Shown here one piece after another: positions 22,602 to 34,760 of a stretch of DNA of 64,000 nt. This DNA is from Acanthochlamys bracteata (lineage: Eukaryota > Streptophyta > Magnoliopsida > Pandanales > Velloziaceae), in the NCBI GenBank assembly GCA_019914995.1, contig CM034129.1, positions 7,639,725 to 7,703,724 of the forward strand, given 5' to 3'. Position numbers and translations under genes: made by a program. Position 1 is the stretch's first letter. Every line of letters begins with the position of its first letter. The notes under the pieces were generated by a model. That model ran no database searches, had not been told where the DNA came from, and saw only the letters and a program-made list of their open reading frames with translations.

Positions 22602-23869
22602 TAGAAGAATGAGCTGAGCTGATCTGAGCTGCTGCGAGAGTTGTGATTAGTTATTGTGAAAAATAAAGGATACAGCTACATAGATGTAACTTTCGTTTAC
22701 ATGTTTAATTAATTCCGTGACGTTGCCTTCTGTTCAATGATGACAGGAAGCAGGTGGGGAACACGTAAGACGATGCCCATTCACATGATTCACATGTTAG
22801 CGTAAATAACAAAATTTGATAGCTGTCACCCGTAAAATAATATATGCTGACTCCAGATTGCCCTTTCATCATGACCTTAAGCCGCGGCATGCTGCCCCCT
22901 TCGGGCTTTGCGATCAGCTGGTCTGCCTGCTAGTTTGCAGGAACGAGCCGAGTCTGATCTCTGAATCTACTTCTGGTCTATTTGAGCTGTGAATTTCCAT
23001 GCGTACGTGTGCTATAATTTGATAATGTATACAAAGTGACTTTACTTCCGCAACAAACTCTAAAGACACTTTTTAATATCTTTTAACCACCATCAACCAA
23101 TACATTCTACCTGCAATAACTTTGATGCGACTATCCATTTCTACTAGCTTGTAGCTTTTTCGATTACCATATATCCTCAAACATGCCCCATCATAGCCGA
23201 ACCACCAACTCCCGCTGTTATGCATCCACTTGAGACACAATCACTTTCCTTATTTTACTAATTAGACTGGAAAACAAACAAACAAAAAGAAAGTGTTAGA
23301 ATCGATTTACACTACTTAACAAAACTCTTGAGAAATTCTGTGTCGATTTATTCTGTTTTGTCTCATTCCATTACATAAGAGAACATTGGTTACAAATTTC
23401 ACCACCTCACATTTTAACCGACATTCGAGATGGTAAACAAATCACAATCTCAACATCGTGACCTAAGATTTTCCGAAAATTTGTCATGCCAAGTTCTTTG
23501 CTCATTTTTTCGATTGCAGAATCCACACATTCTATAAAGTCGCAACATGTGATATTTACCGGTCACCCGTTCTGTCACCTTCCTTTCAGTGCAGTGGACT
23601 CAATGTAATACCTATTTAGATGCCAACTATATCTATTCGATGATCAAACACTTATACACGATAACTAATCGATAGCTACAGTATGCCATAATTACTGTTT
23701 TCTGGCTTCATACAATTCAACTATGTACCCCACGTTCTTCCTCCACTTAGTTGACTCCACTTATGACTCAACAACCACCATCATTGCTGACAAGCTAAGC
23801 TACTAGAATAAATATTGATGCTAAAAGGTGCGTCACTAAACTGATTTGAAACCACCACTGCTTCGAACA
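22602..23869. other. SDR upstream region and unassigned repeat DNA
   Basis: This holds the 5' UTR and promoter of the SDR gene. No clear TATA box is seen near the start. Further out is degraded sequence that may belong to the copia remnant beginning at 23870. No additional gene. Confidence 0.35.
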
Positions 23870-24240
23870 CCATGTCTTCCTGTAAGGTGCTACCTAGAAC
23901 TTGTTTCTTATTAGACCTGCCCCATATCAACCTAAGCTTTGGCATGCTTCGAGAGAATCAACCTCGAAAGATCAAACTGCTACATCTATATCTCTAAATG
24001 AATTACCATCATCATTTTTATTTTGCGGCACTCACTCCGATAATGTCCAAATTTATCACAGAGATAACACCTCACTTTCTTATTATTTATCGAGTTGCTC
24101 CCACTTGAGCGACGTTCTATTAATCTTCCTCTCAATACTAGCAAATCCCTTGATTACTTCAAGCTTGACTTTCGATACACTTTGTTGTTATGCATAATTT
24201 TCTCTTCAAGTACCAAAGTTGCCATCTCATTAAACAGAAA
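23870..24240 (-). pseudogene. Ty1/copia gag remnant with zinc knuckle
   Basis: On the minus strand, reading from 24240 down, the frames give a copia-like Gag C-terminus. 'MATLVLEEKIMHNNKV' is followed, after stop codons, by a zinc knuckle 'CYLCDKFGHYRSEC' that fits CX2CX4HX4C (near 24020-24070). Several in-frame stops show it is dead. No LTR was found close by. The zinc knuckle is the main evidence; element limits are uncertain. Confidence 0.6.
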
Positions 24241-24385
24241 ATTGATGATAATTTTATTAGTCAGCTGATGACGAGTTGAATAAACAAATCAAGAAGACTT
24301 TGATGAAGAATCTCCGTTTGCTACACCGGCTCTAATGTTTATGTTAATAATGTAAGTTAAAAAAATGGAGTATATATAGTGTACA

Positions 24386-24742
24386 TATAGGAAATAGGCC
24401 GGGTCGGGCTAGCCGGCCTTGTTCTAGTACCCGGGCCGGACTGGCCCGGCCCGGTTACATTTTTTATAGCTCGAACTGGCCTATTAATTGGATTTTTATT
24501 TTTTTATTTTATAAAATAATTTATAAATTTATTTTTAAATTAAAAAATAAATATAATAAAACTTTTATTATTAAAATATATTTTTTTATAATTTAAAAAT
24601 ATTTTTTAATTGAAAATTGATTTGATCAATGGTCAACGTTGACCAGTCAATGTCAACAGTAAACAGGCGAGCGGCCGCCTGCCGGGCCAACTAATCGGGC
24701 CGCGGGCTGGCCCGTTTGGCCCGGCCCATTTTTACACCTATA
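24386..24742. mobile_element. hAT MITE with GC-rich ends, 357 bp
   Basis: It is flanked by an exact 8-bp target duplication AGTGTACA (24378-24385 and 24743-24750). The ends are TATAGG and CCTATA. Just inside both ends are strings of GGCC/CCGGG ('aggccgggtcgggctagcc' left, 'ggcccgtttggcccggccc' right), while the centre is A/T-only for over 100 bp. The 8-bp duplication and the end type fit a non-autonomous hAT element. No reading frame. Confidence 0.85.
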
Positions 24743-24750
24743 AGTGTACA

Positions 24751-26014
24751 TATGCTCGGCGATGAATTACGACTATGCCATCCAAATAATGTACAATTTT
24801 ATCTTCAATAAGACCTTATTATGTAGTAATTAGCTTCATATAACTCACACAGCTAGTGCTAAATTTTTTTCTCATCAACACTTCAACAGCAAGTGCTACA
24901 TAGATATTCATAACCATATTGCATTCTATTTTCATCTGCATCTCATCGGTGATGTCGTTCAACTGCCGATCAATAGCCGCATCAGTATTCTTATTATTAA
25001 ATGAAAACTTTCATCATCTTTTTATTTCACAATAAAAAAAAATTTCGTTAAACTTTCCAGTATCATACTTCATCACCATCAAGAACCTCGATTATAATGC
25101 CATTCCTATGAATGGGATAATTCGAAGTAATCTCAAGATAGAAATGCTCCTGACAAGATAGCAAAATAGTAAAGTTCTTATGATAAAAATATAACAATTG
25201 AGAAATATAATAAAATACACAATTTACTTGAGAAAATTTTCACCATTTTAAGAGAAAAATCACTAGCAGTAGAAACAAAAATCCAGTACTAAAATCGAGT
25301 TAAATCATTCACTACTATCAGAAGAATAATTGATGCTCACTTACCGGGAGCGATACACACTCAACAATAAATAGTAAAAAGAATTTCACTAACACACACA
25401 CAAGTGTACCGTTGTTGTTTGCGATACTATTACACACGTAGCTCTCTACCACTCATATACTACAATCTTTACAAGTTGTTAGTACTACTGCTGCACCTTT
25501 GCCGATTTTTGTCATAACTTCATCACACAATAACCTAATATCGTCGAAGGTTGCGATCTGCTAGTTGGTCAGTTTAGGTATGCCATTTAGACACTCCTTA
25601 GATACTTCTCGCACTCATTATGTATAGAGAGCTTTAAAGTTGATCATCACAATTTAGTGAAGAAGTATGATGATGGATTATAATGATAAAAATTTAACTT
25701 AATTGAATCATGAATATTTAGAAGAATATTTATCAAAATAATTTTTAGAAGAATATTCCAAAACAGTACGAGTGTTTTGTTTTGTTTCCTATCGATTCAT
25801 AATTTGATTGAGTTAAAATTTTTATCAGTATATTTTCAACTAATAATTATTTATTTGTGAGTGCTGGAGATTGAATTTTAGAGCTTTATAGGGATGTTTA
25901 GCTGAGCTTTTGAAGTGCTTATCATTCCAAATAAGCACTTCAAAATTTTTAATAAACTTTTTACAATATTTTTTTTTTTTTTTTTAATTTAAGAATAAAT
26001 AAACATATTTGGGT
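24751..26014. other. Gene-free stretch with a degraded hairpin repeat
   Basis: No gene seen. The part at about 25640-25880 has inverted halves ('ttgaatcatgaatatt' against 'cgattcataatttgattg') like the long-hairpin MITEs at 6830-7715 and 26015-26443, but is more eroded. An 18-T run ends near 25985. Confidence 0.35.
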
Positions 26015-26443
26015 AATGAATAAGGATACTCCTGTCCTTATGCACACTCCAGCGCACTCTACGGTCGCTTGTGGTTATGGAGATATCTAAATGTAATATC
26101 TATTATTAGATATGAAGAACTATAAGACGGTAACATGCTGACAAAATTTCATTTCAATCGAATTATAAATCGATCTCCATCCGACCACTTGATCATTATG
26201 ACATAAATAGTAAAAATTGACAATATATATATTCTTTTTTAGTCGTTTTAATCAAATGACCGGATAGAAATCAATTTGTAATTCGATTGAGATAAAATTT
26301 TGCAGTATATTATCGACTCATAGTTTTTCATATATAATAATAGAGATTAAATTTTGAGATCTTCACTGCCACAAACGGCAGTGAAATATCCTAAAATATA
26401 CATAAAGATTAGAGTGCCACTATCTCTCCACATATATATACTC
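26015..26443. mobile_element. Long-hairpin MITE, copy 3
   Basis: Related to the pair at 6830-7715. It has 'gctgacaaaatttcat' and 'ccgaccacttgatcatt' on the left, and inverted counterparts 'aatcaaatgaccgg' and 'gataaaattttgcag' on the right. It ends 'gagtgccactatctctccac' before a TATATATA tract. Non-coding. Confidence 0.55.
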
Positions 26444-28350
26444 ATTTGAAACAAAAATTTTAGTTTAATTTTTCTAAAATATTTTTTTTAAAATTTTTTT
26501 GTTTCTAATATTATAAGAACTGCTAATCGTCCACTACTTACATAGAGTTGCAAGCGGAGTGTATAAAGAGTGTTTAATTATTATTATAGTTAGGATTAAT
26601 TTGCTATTAAAAACGAAAGCACTCTTTAATAATCAATAATATTGCTATTAACAATGAAGTCACTTGATACTGCCAGTAGAACTACAGTACTCATTAATGA
26701 AAACAATTAATTATATATTGAAGCCATTGTATAATGCTACCTGGTTGAGTGCTACCTACTACCTAACAATATGCAAACAAATAGTTATTATATTACACAC
26801 TGGTGCTAGATCTAGAAGAAAGTATTTCAATTCATCCCAAGAGGTCGGCATCACGGTAAACCGGCGGACAAGTGCTGGATTATAGTTCTTGCAGGTCTTC
26901 TTTGTTTTAGAATTACTTTACTTAATCTCACCGTGTTTTTTAAAAAATAATTCATAAATAAAAAATATTTTAATTTTTTTTAAATGAGTTTTATTTTTTT
27001 ATTTTAAAATTTTTGAAAATAAATAATAATAAATTTTATTATGTAAAAGTTTTATATTTTTAAATTTTAAAAAAATTTATAAATAGTTTTTAAAAATATT
27101 AGAAAACATAAATTTCTCTTTGAAGGCAGTGTTGTCAGATTCCGCTCGAACCGATCAGATCTGACCGAAAACCGGCGATCCGGCCGCTGTTTTAGGCTGA
27201 TTCAATTGTTTATCGAGTCACCGCCGCCGCCGCTGCTATCCACGAAAATCTTGGTGATCAACAACTAGTGTTTAATTACTTTTGAAAATTCTCCATCCGA
27301 AAAATATCCACAAGTGAACCTCCGATGAGAACCATTCCGATGAAGACGACAACATTCCCCCGCTCTTAAAAAACCAACTAACGAGAAACCCTCCCTCGCC
27401 GCCGACAACAAGCTCCACTTTTCTTCTTCTATTCAGAAATCGAAGAAGACCAACAACATCGATAACAAGGTTTCGACGCGGTCTGGTGGTAGTCCTTGGG
27501 CTTCTAATACAGAAAAACGAAGCTTCATGAATGTCGTGGGGTTTTTTTTTTTTTTTTTCATAGGAGAACTAATAAAGAAACTTTTCTATATCTAGCTAGT
27601 GATGCATGCATTACAATTCATAGAGCACTAGCTAATTAACTAGCTAGTGATTGCTGTTGTCTTGATGATATATGGATGAGTTAAGACGATCGAGTATATC
27701 TTTCAAAGACCTGAACTTAGTACGCTAGTTCTTTGGACTCATCATTCCAATCCTTCTCCCGGCTAACAAACATGCAGCCCTCTCCAATGCAAACTAGCGA
27801 AGCCATGGCCTTTTCGGTAGCAGTGAGTTTCTTCTCTTCACCGCTTCTCCTTCTTCGCTATCATTTACGCCAATCAAGTACTCTTGATCATCACCAGTAG
27901 CAGTGTATTTCTTCGAAGTCTTCTTCTTCATTAAGATCAACTTTAGTGTCCGTAACTTTAAGTTCAGTGATTTCTTCTTCAGACTTCATCGGCATTATAA
28001 ATCATCATCACCAATGGAGACCATTAATCACCAAAATCTTTTACTTCTTCGTCGTTTTCTTGATCTTTCTTATCTTGCATGTAATAGTCAGTTGTCGCCA
28101 AAGACCTTTCATCATCTTTGATTTCTTTCACATTATTAGAGAACTAGGGCGAAATGAACAATCCTCACTCTTCTGATAGGAATCATAGATATTTGCTTCA
28201 CAGTTGTTACCCACTTGTTCAAGAAGCAGACCTTCTTCTTCTTATTCACCTGTAGGTATATCGCTGGCAAGAAAAGACCACCGCTGTGTAACCTGGTGAC
28301 CTGGCCATTTTTTCAGGTCGATACCCAATTAAGGCAGGTCTGACTCCAAT
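26444..28350. other. Gene-free intergenic DNA
   Basis: The open frames at 26664 and 27903-28176 have no family motif. A GC-richer, exon-like patch at 27130-27540 (CCGCCGCCGCCG run near 27223) has no sustained frame. A long T run sits at 27542-27558. It may contain eroded captured sequence, but nothing I can name. Confidence 0.35.
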
Positions 28351-28429
28351 GTTTGAAGGTTCTCCAGCTTACAATCCTTAGAAATCGCAACCAGGAAGCA
28401 ATCGAATTTGCAGCTATCACTAAACAAGC
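28351..28429. repeat. Left flank of the gypsy insertion, ending in target duplication
   Basis: This repeat flank matches 776-851. Its last five bases, CAAGC (28425-28429), are the target-site duplication of the gypsy element; the second copy is at 42124-42128. Confidence 0.7.
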
Positions 28430-29032
28430 TGATACACCTTGGAGTTCTTAAGCCGAATACTTTCGATGGCTATAATATTAAATTAGAAATACTAAATTTT
28501 TTGATCACTCATGCCCCTTCAACTAGAGGCTTGCCATCTATTTATAATTGCAAGAAATACATTTACTTGAGACTCCTCTTAATTGTCTAACTCATTCTAA
28601 GGAGTCTCTCTACAAGTACAACTCTAAATCAAAGAGTCCCTAATGAACCCAAATGCCTAATGACAACTTTGGCACTCAGTTGCCAACAAAAACGAGGCCA
28701 AGAGTCCACACCCACTAGAATACCTAACTAATATACTATTATATAAGTGAATCTCCTAAACTATCAATATAAAATATGTGAGTCCTTATTAGACTCAACC
28801 ACCTAATGACAACCACCAAATGGCACCACCCAATGAGGCACTCAAGTAGCGCCTCTAGGAATTTTGGCGCTAAGGCCAAATTTCAAAAAAGTACTCGGGT
28901 GCATCAAGTGCTACACCCAAGACACCAAAGACACATGGTTGTCTTTCTTTTGTTCTTATGCCGGCGCTCAGGGATCCCTTCTCTGTCCACTTCCTCTTGA
29001 ATTCTTTTATTCTTCTCTTCTCAAGTGTATCA
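28430..29032 (-). repeat. 3' LTR of gypsy element A (603 bp)
   Basis: Begins TGATACACCTTGG and ends TCAAGTGTATCA. It aligns with 33519-33711 plus 41748-42123, the split 5' LTR. Shared text includes 'gttcttaag', 'aaactagaaatactaaattt' type sequence and 'gaggca'. Immediately inside, on the minus strand, is the polypurine tract (29033-29046). Confidence 0.85.
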
Positions 29033-29046
29033 TTCCCTTCCCCTTA
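29033..29046 (-). promoter_or_regulatory. Polypurine tract of gypsy element A
   Basis: On the minus strand the bases before the 3' LTR read aaggggaagggaa, the primer site for plus-strand synthesis. Its position next to TGATACAC supports the LTR boundary. Confidence 0.8.
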
Positions 29047-29484
29047 AAAATTGGCTTCATCCTCGAAGCCATCCAAAAATAGATCATCGGCATTGGCCAC
29101 CCTGTTAGCTCCATGACTGAAACTCGACGAGCATCCTTTAATTGCGACATATGCAAACAAGGTGTATCTTAGATGTGGCTAGCAGCGACAATTTGTATGC
29201 AGCCTTTTCGATGACCCTCTCACTGTATAAGGATTATAATACCGGAAACGAAGCTTATGATCCCCCGTAGCTGCCAAGTTTGAGAAACACATAATCACTA
29301 GGGTTGTAATGCTTTCCCTCCTATTCCCATCTGCTTGTTGCTTCGTTCCATTTTAGGCACTAGATAGGTGAAAACTTCAACTCTCGAATAACAGCGTCTC
29401 GCTCACGTAGCTGCTTGCTCAACTCATTCAATCGTACACTCCCTGCTGGAAAGGAAACTAGAGATGATTGGTCCCTATCCGACA

Positions 29485-30017
29485 CTATGGTAGTAGGATA
29501 TCCATGAGCCGGACCACTTCCCTGGTAAATGTAAGGGCAATGTCAGATGTCGTATAGAGATGTCTCATCAGTATGAGATGAGCATAAATGGAAAGACGAC
29601 CAACAACCATAAAAATAACATCCTTACCTCCTGACAATAGAAGCCCTTCTATAAAATCCATTGATATGTCGGTCCACACCTGATCAGGTATATGCAGAGG
29701 CTGGAGTAAACCAGCTGGCCGAAAACTTTCATATTTATCTCGGGCACAAGCTGCCACATAATTGCGCACATCCTTAGTCATGCCAGTACACTGAAGTTGA
29801 TGGGCTAGCCGCTTGTATGTCCGAGACTCCCCACCATGCCCTTCTCCTGCTGATTGTGTGCTTCATACAAGTGTTGAGTTTGTAGAGAGGAGTTTTCGGG
29901 TACTCTAATACGGTGATTGCACAATAAAATTCTGTTAGACACACGAAGCTCGAGTTGTGGACTGTTGGTGGCTTTTTGCAAAAGCTCCTGCAAGGCCGGA
30001 TCTTTTTGTTGGCTCAT
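29485..30017 (-). pseudogene. Integrase remnant of gypsy element A
   Basis: Two open pieces on the minus strand. The lower-coordinate piece has 'PAGLLQPLHIPDQVWTDISM' and 'DFIEGLL', the conserved start of the integrase core, then a 'DRLS' motif altered to 'GRLS' before 'IYAHL'. The upstream piece (29805-30017) is the linker and zinc-binding region. Frames are interrupted and the core is incomplete. Confidence 0.8.
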
Positions 30018-30283
30018 CCTAAGCTCATCCCAAAATGAGGGCTGAACCGTGGTGAGTGCTGATAGTGCACCCTCAGGTAGGCAGGAGAGAGCATCTACAA
30101 TAGTATTTTGGGCTCCGGATCAGTACACGATTTGATAATCGTAGCCCAGTAACTTAATAAGCCATTTGTGCTGGTCCGGCGTAGTTAGGCGCTCCTCCAA
30201 TAATTATTTTAGGCTTCAGTGATTCGTTTTAATTAGGAACCTCTGCCCAATCAGATAATGTTTCCATTTCTAGATTGCCACCA

Positions 30284-31567
30284 CTAAAGAATGAGTTCCT
30301 TCTCGTAAGTTGATTTCCCTTGGGTAGTGGGAGAAAGAGCTTTGCTAAGAAAAGCTATTGGCATCTTGTTCTGTGTCAAGATTGCCCCTATACCTTTACT
30401 AGATGCATATGTCTCAACAGTAAAGGGGCTTTGAAAATTAGGAGCAGCAAGTATAAGAGTAGTAGTCATTACCTGTTTAAACTGCTGGAATGCTTGCTCG
30501 GCTGCTGGATTCCAGCTTATCGAGTCCCTCTTGAGTAGGGCTGTCTGTGGGGAAGCAATAGATCTATAATCCTTAACGAAATATCGATAATATCCAGTGA
30601 GACCCAAGAAGCTTCTTAATTCTATTGCATTAGTGGGTATAGACCAATCCACCATACCTTGCACCTTTGCTGGATCTGCAGCAATTCCTTAGGCATAAAT
30701 TATATGCCCGAGGTACTCTAATTCAATGCAACCAAAGTTGCACTTAGAGAGGTTAGCACACAGTTTCTCCTTCAATAGCACTTCAAAAACAATGGCCAAG
30801 TGTGCTAAATGCTCTTGCCAAGTCCGACTGTACACCAAGATGTGATTGAAAAAGATGAATACAAGCTTACTGAGATAGGGTCTGAAAATCTCATTCATCA
30901 AAGACTAAAAGGTAGCTGGGCCATTGGTCATTCGCATTATCATGAACTCGTAGTGTCCCTTTTGTGTTATGCCGTATTGTGGATATCTTCTTCCTTGACT
31001 CTAATTTAATGGTAACCAAATTTCAAATCCAATTTAAGAAGAACTGAGCCCCATAAAGCTCGTCTAGAAGCTCATCGATGACTGGAATCAGGAATTATCC
31101 TTCATGGTTATCACATTGAGTGCTCTATAGTCCATATGAAACGCCACAAGGCATCTTTTTTTCTTCACGAGCAAAACAGGAGACAAAAATACAGAACAAC
31201 TAAGGTGGATGATACCTTATGAGAGCATCTCAGTAACTGCTCTTTGTATCTCAGTTTTTTGCACATAAGGGTATCTATAAGGTCGGACATTGACGAGTGT
31301 TGCCCCATGAAGGAGACGTATGCAGTGGTCTTGTATCCGATGGGGAGGAAGTATATTCGAAGGTGTAAACATGGTTGTATAGTTATTCATAATGTTCTGC
31401 AAATCAGTGGGCATTGTACTAACCTTTTCAGCCGCTGGATTATGCTCCATAACCGTTAGATGAAGTGAGCACAACATCGTTTTGTGACTGAGGCTAGTTA
31501 GCTGGGACACTCTTCCACCTCTAATCTCCTGTAATACAAAGTTCTTCCCTTGTACTTGGAATTGCAT
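30284..31567 (-). pseudogene. Reverse transcriptase/RNase H remnant of gypsy element A
   Basis: Pieces in changing frames cover the palm region ('RPYRYPYVQKTEIQ'), the fingers/palm with 'PYLSKLVFIFFNHILVYSRT', the connection 'VDWSIPTNAIELRSFLGLTG' followed by YYRYF, and the start of RNase H ('SKGIGAILTQNKMPIAFLSK'). In functional gypsy enzymes the catalytic motif is FxDD or YxDD before ILVYS. Here both aspartates are replaced, by Asn and His. Multiple stops also lie between the blocks. Confidence 0.88.
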
Positions 31568-31579
31568 ATTTAATCGACG

Positions 31580-31870
31580 CTAATCGATCTCTCCCCAACT
31601 TTCTAGCCATTGGATTCGTAGAACCAAATTCATGCCTCCAAGAGGAAAGGGGTAGGCATCCACCACCAATTTTACTCCTTGAACTGTCAAGGGAACATTA
31701 TTGTGAAGGATGTCAGTTGAATGAGGCCGGTCATCTGCTAATTCTAACTTGAAGGGTCTCACTGCCACCAAAGAGAGTCTTAAATGTTTGACCAAATGGT
31801 CGGAGATGAAGTTATGAGTGCTTTACGAGTCGATTAAGATAAAGACTTCTTATTTTTTAATTCTTCTTAC
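31580..31870 (-). pseudogene. Retropepsin remnant of gypsy element A
   Basis: On the minus strand, 'FILIDS' is followed by a stop codon where the catalytic motif should continue as DSG, then 'STHNFISDHLVKHLRL' and the C-terminal 'YPFPLGGMNLVLRIQWLESW'. Order and spacing match the aspartic protease of plant gypsy elements. The stop lies directly in the active-site triplet. Confidence 0.75.
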
Positions 31871-31993
31871 TATCCGAAGGGTTTACGGCCCATCTATACC
31901 GTGTATAGCACTTAGGGACAAGGTAGGATCCTCAGCTAACTCTTCTTCCCCGTCACTGCTGTCTGCTCTAATACATTGATGCATATAATTTTA

Positions 31994-33490
31994 TTGCACA
32001 CTTGTGGCCTCTCTCATACTTTTCCTCACAATAGAAGCATAGGCTTTTGGCGCGCCTTGTATTGATTTCAGCAGCTAACAGACTTGTGGTTCTCAATTTG
32101 GCATTTGTTTGCTAATTGCTGGAAGAAAAGGATTGACTACTTGGCTGTGTAGTCCCCTTACTGTAGCTACTGCCTAACGTGATAGAACGGTTGTTATCAA
32201 TCAAGGATTTTATGCTCATATATTTTTACTAGCATGTATGTTGTCTAGAGCTTTGCTGGCTTAGCAGCAATTACTTCTATGGTGAGTTTCCTGCTAAGGC
32301 CTTCACAAAACCTGCCAATCAAGTCCTTTCCTGTAGTTTGGGGAAAAACCTAATCCGCAGGTTCTCAAAGGCGGCTTAGTATTCTCCCACTTATCCAATT
32401 TGATACAGCTGATGTACGGCAAAACTAGAATTGTCAAATGCATTTGGGTCGAACACCTATTATGTAGTGCCTCACACATGTCGGGGGTGTTTGGGAGTGC
32501 TTATGTACTGAATTTTTCTGAAATGGAGAATATTTTTATCCTATTTCGATAAACGAGTTCTACTATTTTGACCTAAAAAAATAATAAAGATAAGCAATAC
32601 GAAGATCTTACTACGTAAAAATTTTTATACTTTCTAAATTTTTAAATAAATTATATAGAATATTGTAAAAAATTTATTGAAAAACGTAATATAAAAAATT
32701 AATAAAGAGCTTTCTGGATAAGCGTTGCCAAACAACCCCGCATGTATGCTGTGGTTTGTCTTGTTCAAAGTTTTGGTACCAAAAGTTAGCTTTCTCCTTA
32801 GAAGTACATGACTGTTATATGAACTCGTTCCCAGGATGATGTTTGATAGAATATGAAATACTTTTTGGCGGAGTAGATCCATTTATGAGGCTTGCATCCG
32901 TCAATATAGGGAAACTTATGTCTTTCCTTATAGGGTGACGGATATGGCTCTCGATGATAGTTGGTTCCTTGTGATATTAGGGTAAATTGTTGCCATGCCA
33001 TGCCCTATAGTTGGATAGGTTCTGTTGGAGGAGGTTTGATGAGCCTATTGCCAAGGCTTATCTGAGTAAGTTATTAGAGTTTGCTACTGGCTGGTTTATG
33101 GACATTGATTATGTAGTTTGTTTGGACACAATTTTTTGGTTGTTTCGAGTTAATGTGGTTTACTATTGGTATAGGAATAGTTTGGTTAGAGCAAGGATCA
33201 TAGAGTTCGGTCTTGCTGTTCTGGAGGTTGGTACGTATTTGGATTCTCTTTTAGTTTCTGAGCTTGTGTTGGTTTGCTAGTCATCACCTGGATTGCAACG
33301 ACAAGTTGTTCCGTGAGTTGTGCAATGTTACTCAACATCTGACGCATCTCCTCGCACAGAATCGAATCACCCTCGCTTTGAACGGATCTAGAGGAGGCTG
33401 GTGACTATGGTGACTGCACTAAGCAACCCGCGATTATAGTGATGGTTTCTTCAGGTGTATTTGGCGAGTCGAGGATATTTGAACGGTATC
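31994..33490 (-). pseudogene. Gag remnant of gypsy element A
   Basis: From the 5' end: 'FPYIDGCKPHKWIYSAKKYF' (near 32860-32920) is the capsid start. After a frameshift 'KANFWYQNFEQDK' follows, then the MITE insertion, then 'FDPNAFDNSSFAVHQLYQIG' (32370-32460). The zinc knuckle 'LCFYCEEKYERGHKC' is at about 31998-32043. Several frame changes separate the blocks. Confidence 0.8.
32484..32739. mobile_element. MITE inserted in gypsy gag, 256 bp
   Basis: Left end GGGGTGTTTGGGAGTGCTT and right end, reverse-complemented, GGGGTTGTTTGGCAACGCTT form terminal inverted repeats. Gag-like coding sequence lies on both sides, which fixes it as a later insertion. The flanks share only CATGT, so the target duplication is not exact. 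Interior AT-rich, non-coding. Confidence 0.75.
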
Positions 33491-33497
33491 TCCTCAT

Positions 33498-33518
33498 GGA
33501 ACCTCGTTGGTACCAACT
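33498..33518 (-). promoter_or_regulatory. Primer binding site of gypsy element A
   Basis: On the minus strand, directly after the 5' LTR, the sequence reads TTGGTACCAACGAGG. It resembles the site complementary to initiator methionine tRNA (TGGTATCAGAGC), with changes. Position is the main support. Confidence 0.55.
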
Positions 33519-33714
33519 TGATACACCTTAAAGTTCTTAAGTCGAATACTCCTAATGGCTATAACGTTAAACTAGAAATACTAAATTTATTTGATCACTC
33601 ATGCTCGTTCAACTCGAGGCGTAGCGTCTATTTATAATTGTAAGAGATACAGTTAGTTGAGACTCTTAACTATCTAACTCTTCCTAAGGAGTCTCCCTAC
33701 AAGTACAATTATAA
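33519..33714 (-). repeat. 5' LTR of gypsy element A, part 1
   Basis: Starts TGATACACCTTAAAG and aligns with 28430-28625. It is broken at 33715 by element B. The TAA at 33712-33714 is repeated at 41745-41747 as B's target duplication. Confidence 0.85.
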
Positions 33715-34439
33715 CGGTATATTTGGATATGGGTAAGAGATAAAAATAAGAAAACGGATATAAAAAATAATAAGAGGATGAATAGGAAATGATAATTATT
33801 TAATCTTACTATGTTTGGATATATAATAAGAGTAACAAATTAACTATATTTAAATAGATAGATAAATGAATAAGTAACAATAGCAATTTTTTTTAAAAAA
33901 TACTCAAATATCGTTTTTATTATATTAACCTAACTATTATTAATATAACTTTAAACTAATTTATTAATATAATTTTAAATAAACTTTATTAATATAACTT
34001 TTATATTATTTGTTTACATTAATCTAATTTTATATTAATATTATATATAAATTAATAAAATCAAATCAATTATAAAAATAATTAAATAATTTTATTATTT
34101 TCTCTACCAATTAAAATCAATTAAAATTAAGTAAATATAAAAATTATAAATTATTATAATAAAAATATATGTATTAAAATTAAAATAAATATTAAATTAA
34201 AATTATATTAAAAATAAAATGACAAAAAGGGAAGTAAATTTGTTTTTCTTTTTATCACCATGTGTACCCACCGAAATCGATGAGATACACATGTTACTAT
34301 CAAATAGTGAGAAGAATGAAGAATTGCTCCTATTTTTTTCCTTTATGGATTGTTTGGATTGTGAGCACACATAGGGAGGGATGGTGAAAGTAAAAGCATT
34401 TTCCAACTTCTCCCCACATTTGGTAACACTTCATTATGG

Positions 34440-34760
34440 GTAGGCATGGGGAGCAGTTCCCCATTCTACCCACTATTTCATAGTTACAAGCGTATCCGCC
34501 AATTCGGGGGATACGCGTAGAGAGACAAATTGGCTCCCACTTCTACCCTCGTTCAGTGCCCTACCTCGTTGTCTCTCTTTTTCTCGAGCAGCCGCACTAC
34601 CGCTTTCGCGTCATTCTTTCTCCCCTCGCCAACGGCCGCGTCTCCTTCATTCTTTGGCCTTCTTCCCTTCTTCGATGGTTTGATCTCTCTCTCTCTCTAT
34701 CATTCTACATTTCATCTTCTTTGGCCTAATTGAATTTAGTTTTTTGATTCTTCATTCGCT
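34440..34760 (+). other. Exon-like GC-richer patch inside element B
   Basis: A less AT-rich patch with pyrimidine runs (CT microsatellite at 34686-34699), then T-rich intron-like sequence, resembles the 5' UTR and first intron of a host gene. It may be captured sequence. The 67-codon Ser/Phe-rich frame at 34530-34733 has no recognised domain. Confidence 0.3.

Noticed and set aside
25895-25985. Additional MITE starting 'gatgtttagctgagc'
   Set aside because: No matching inverted right end was found nearby.
29804-30020. Separate small gene in the gypsy pol region
   Set aside because: Explained as an integrase linker/zinc-binding remnant of the same element.
33011-33280. 89-codon plus-strand frame near the gypsy 5' end
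   Set aside because: Antisense to Gag-coding sequence of element A; no motif of its own.
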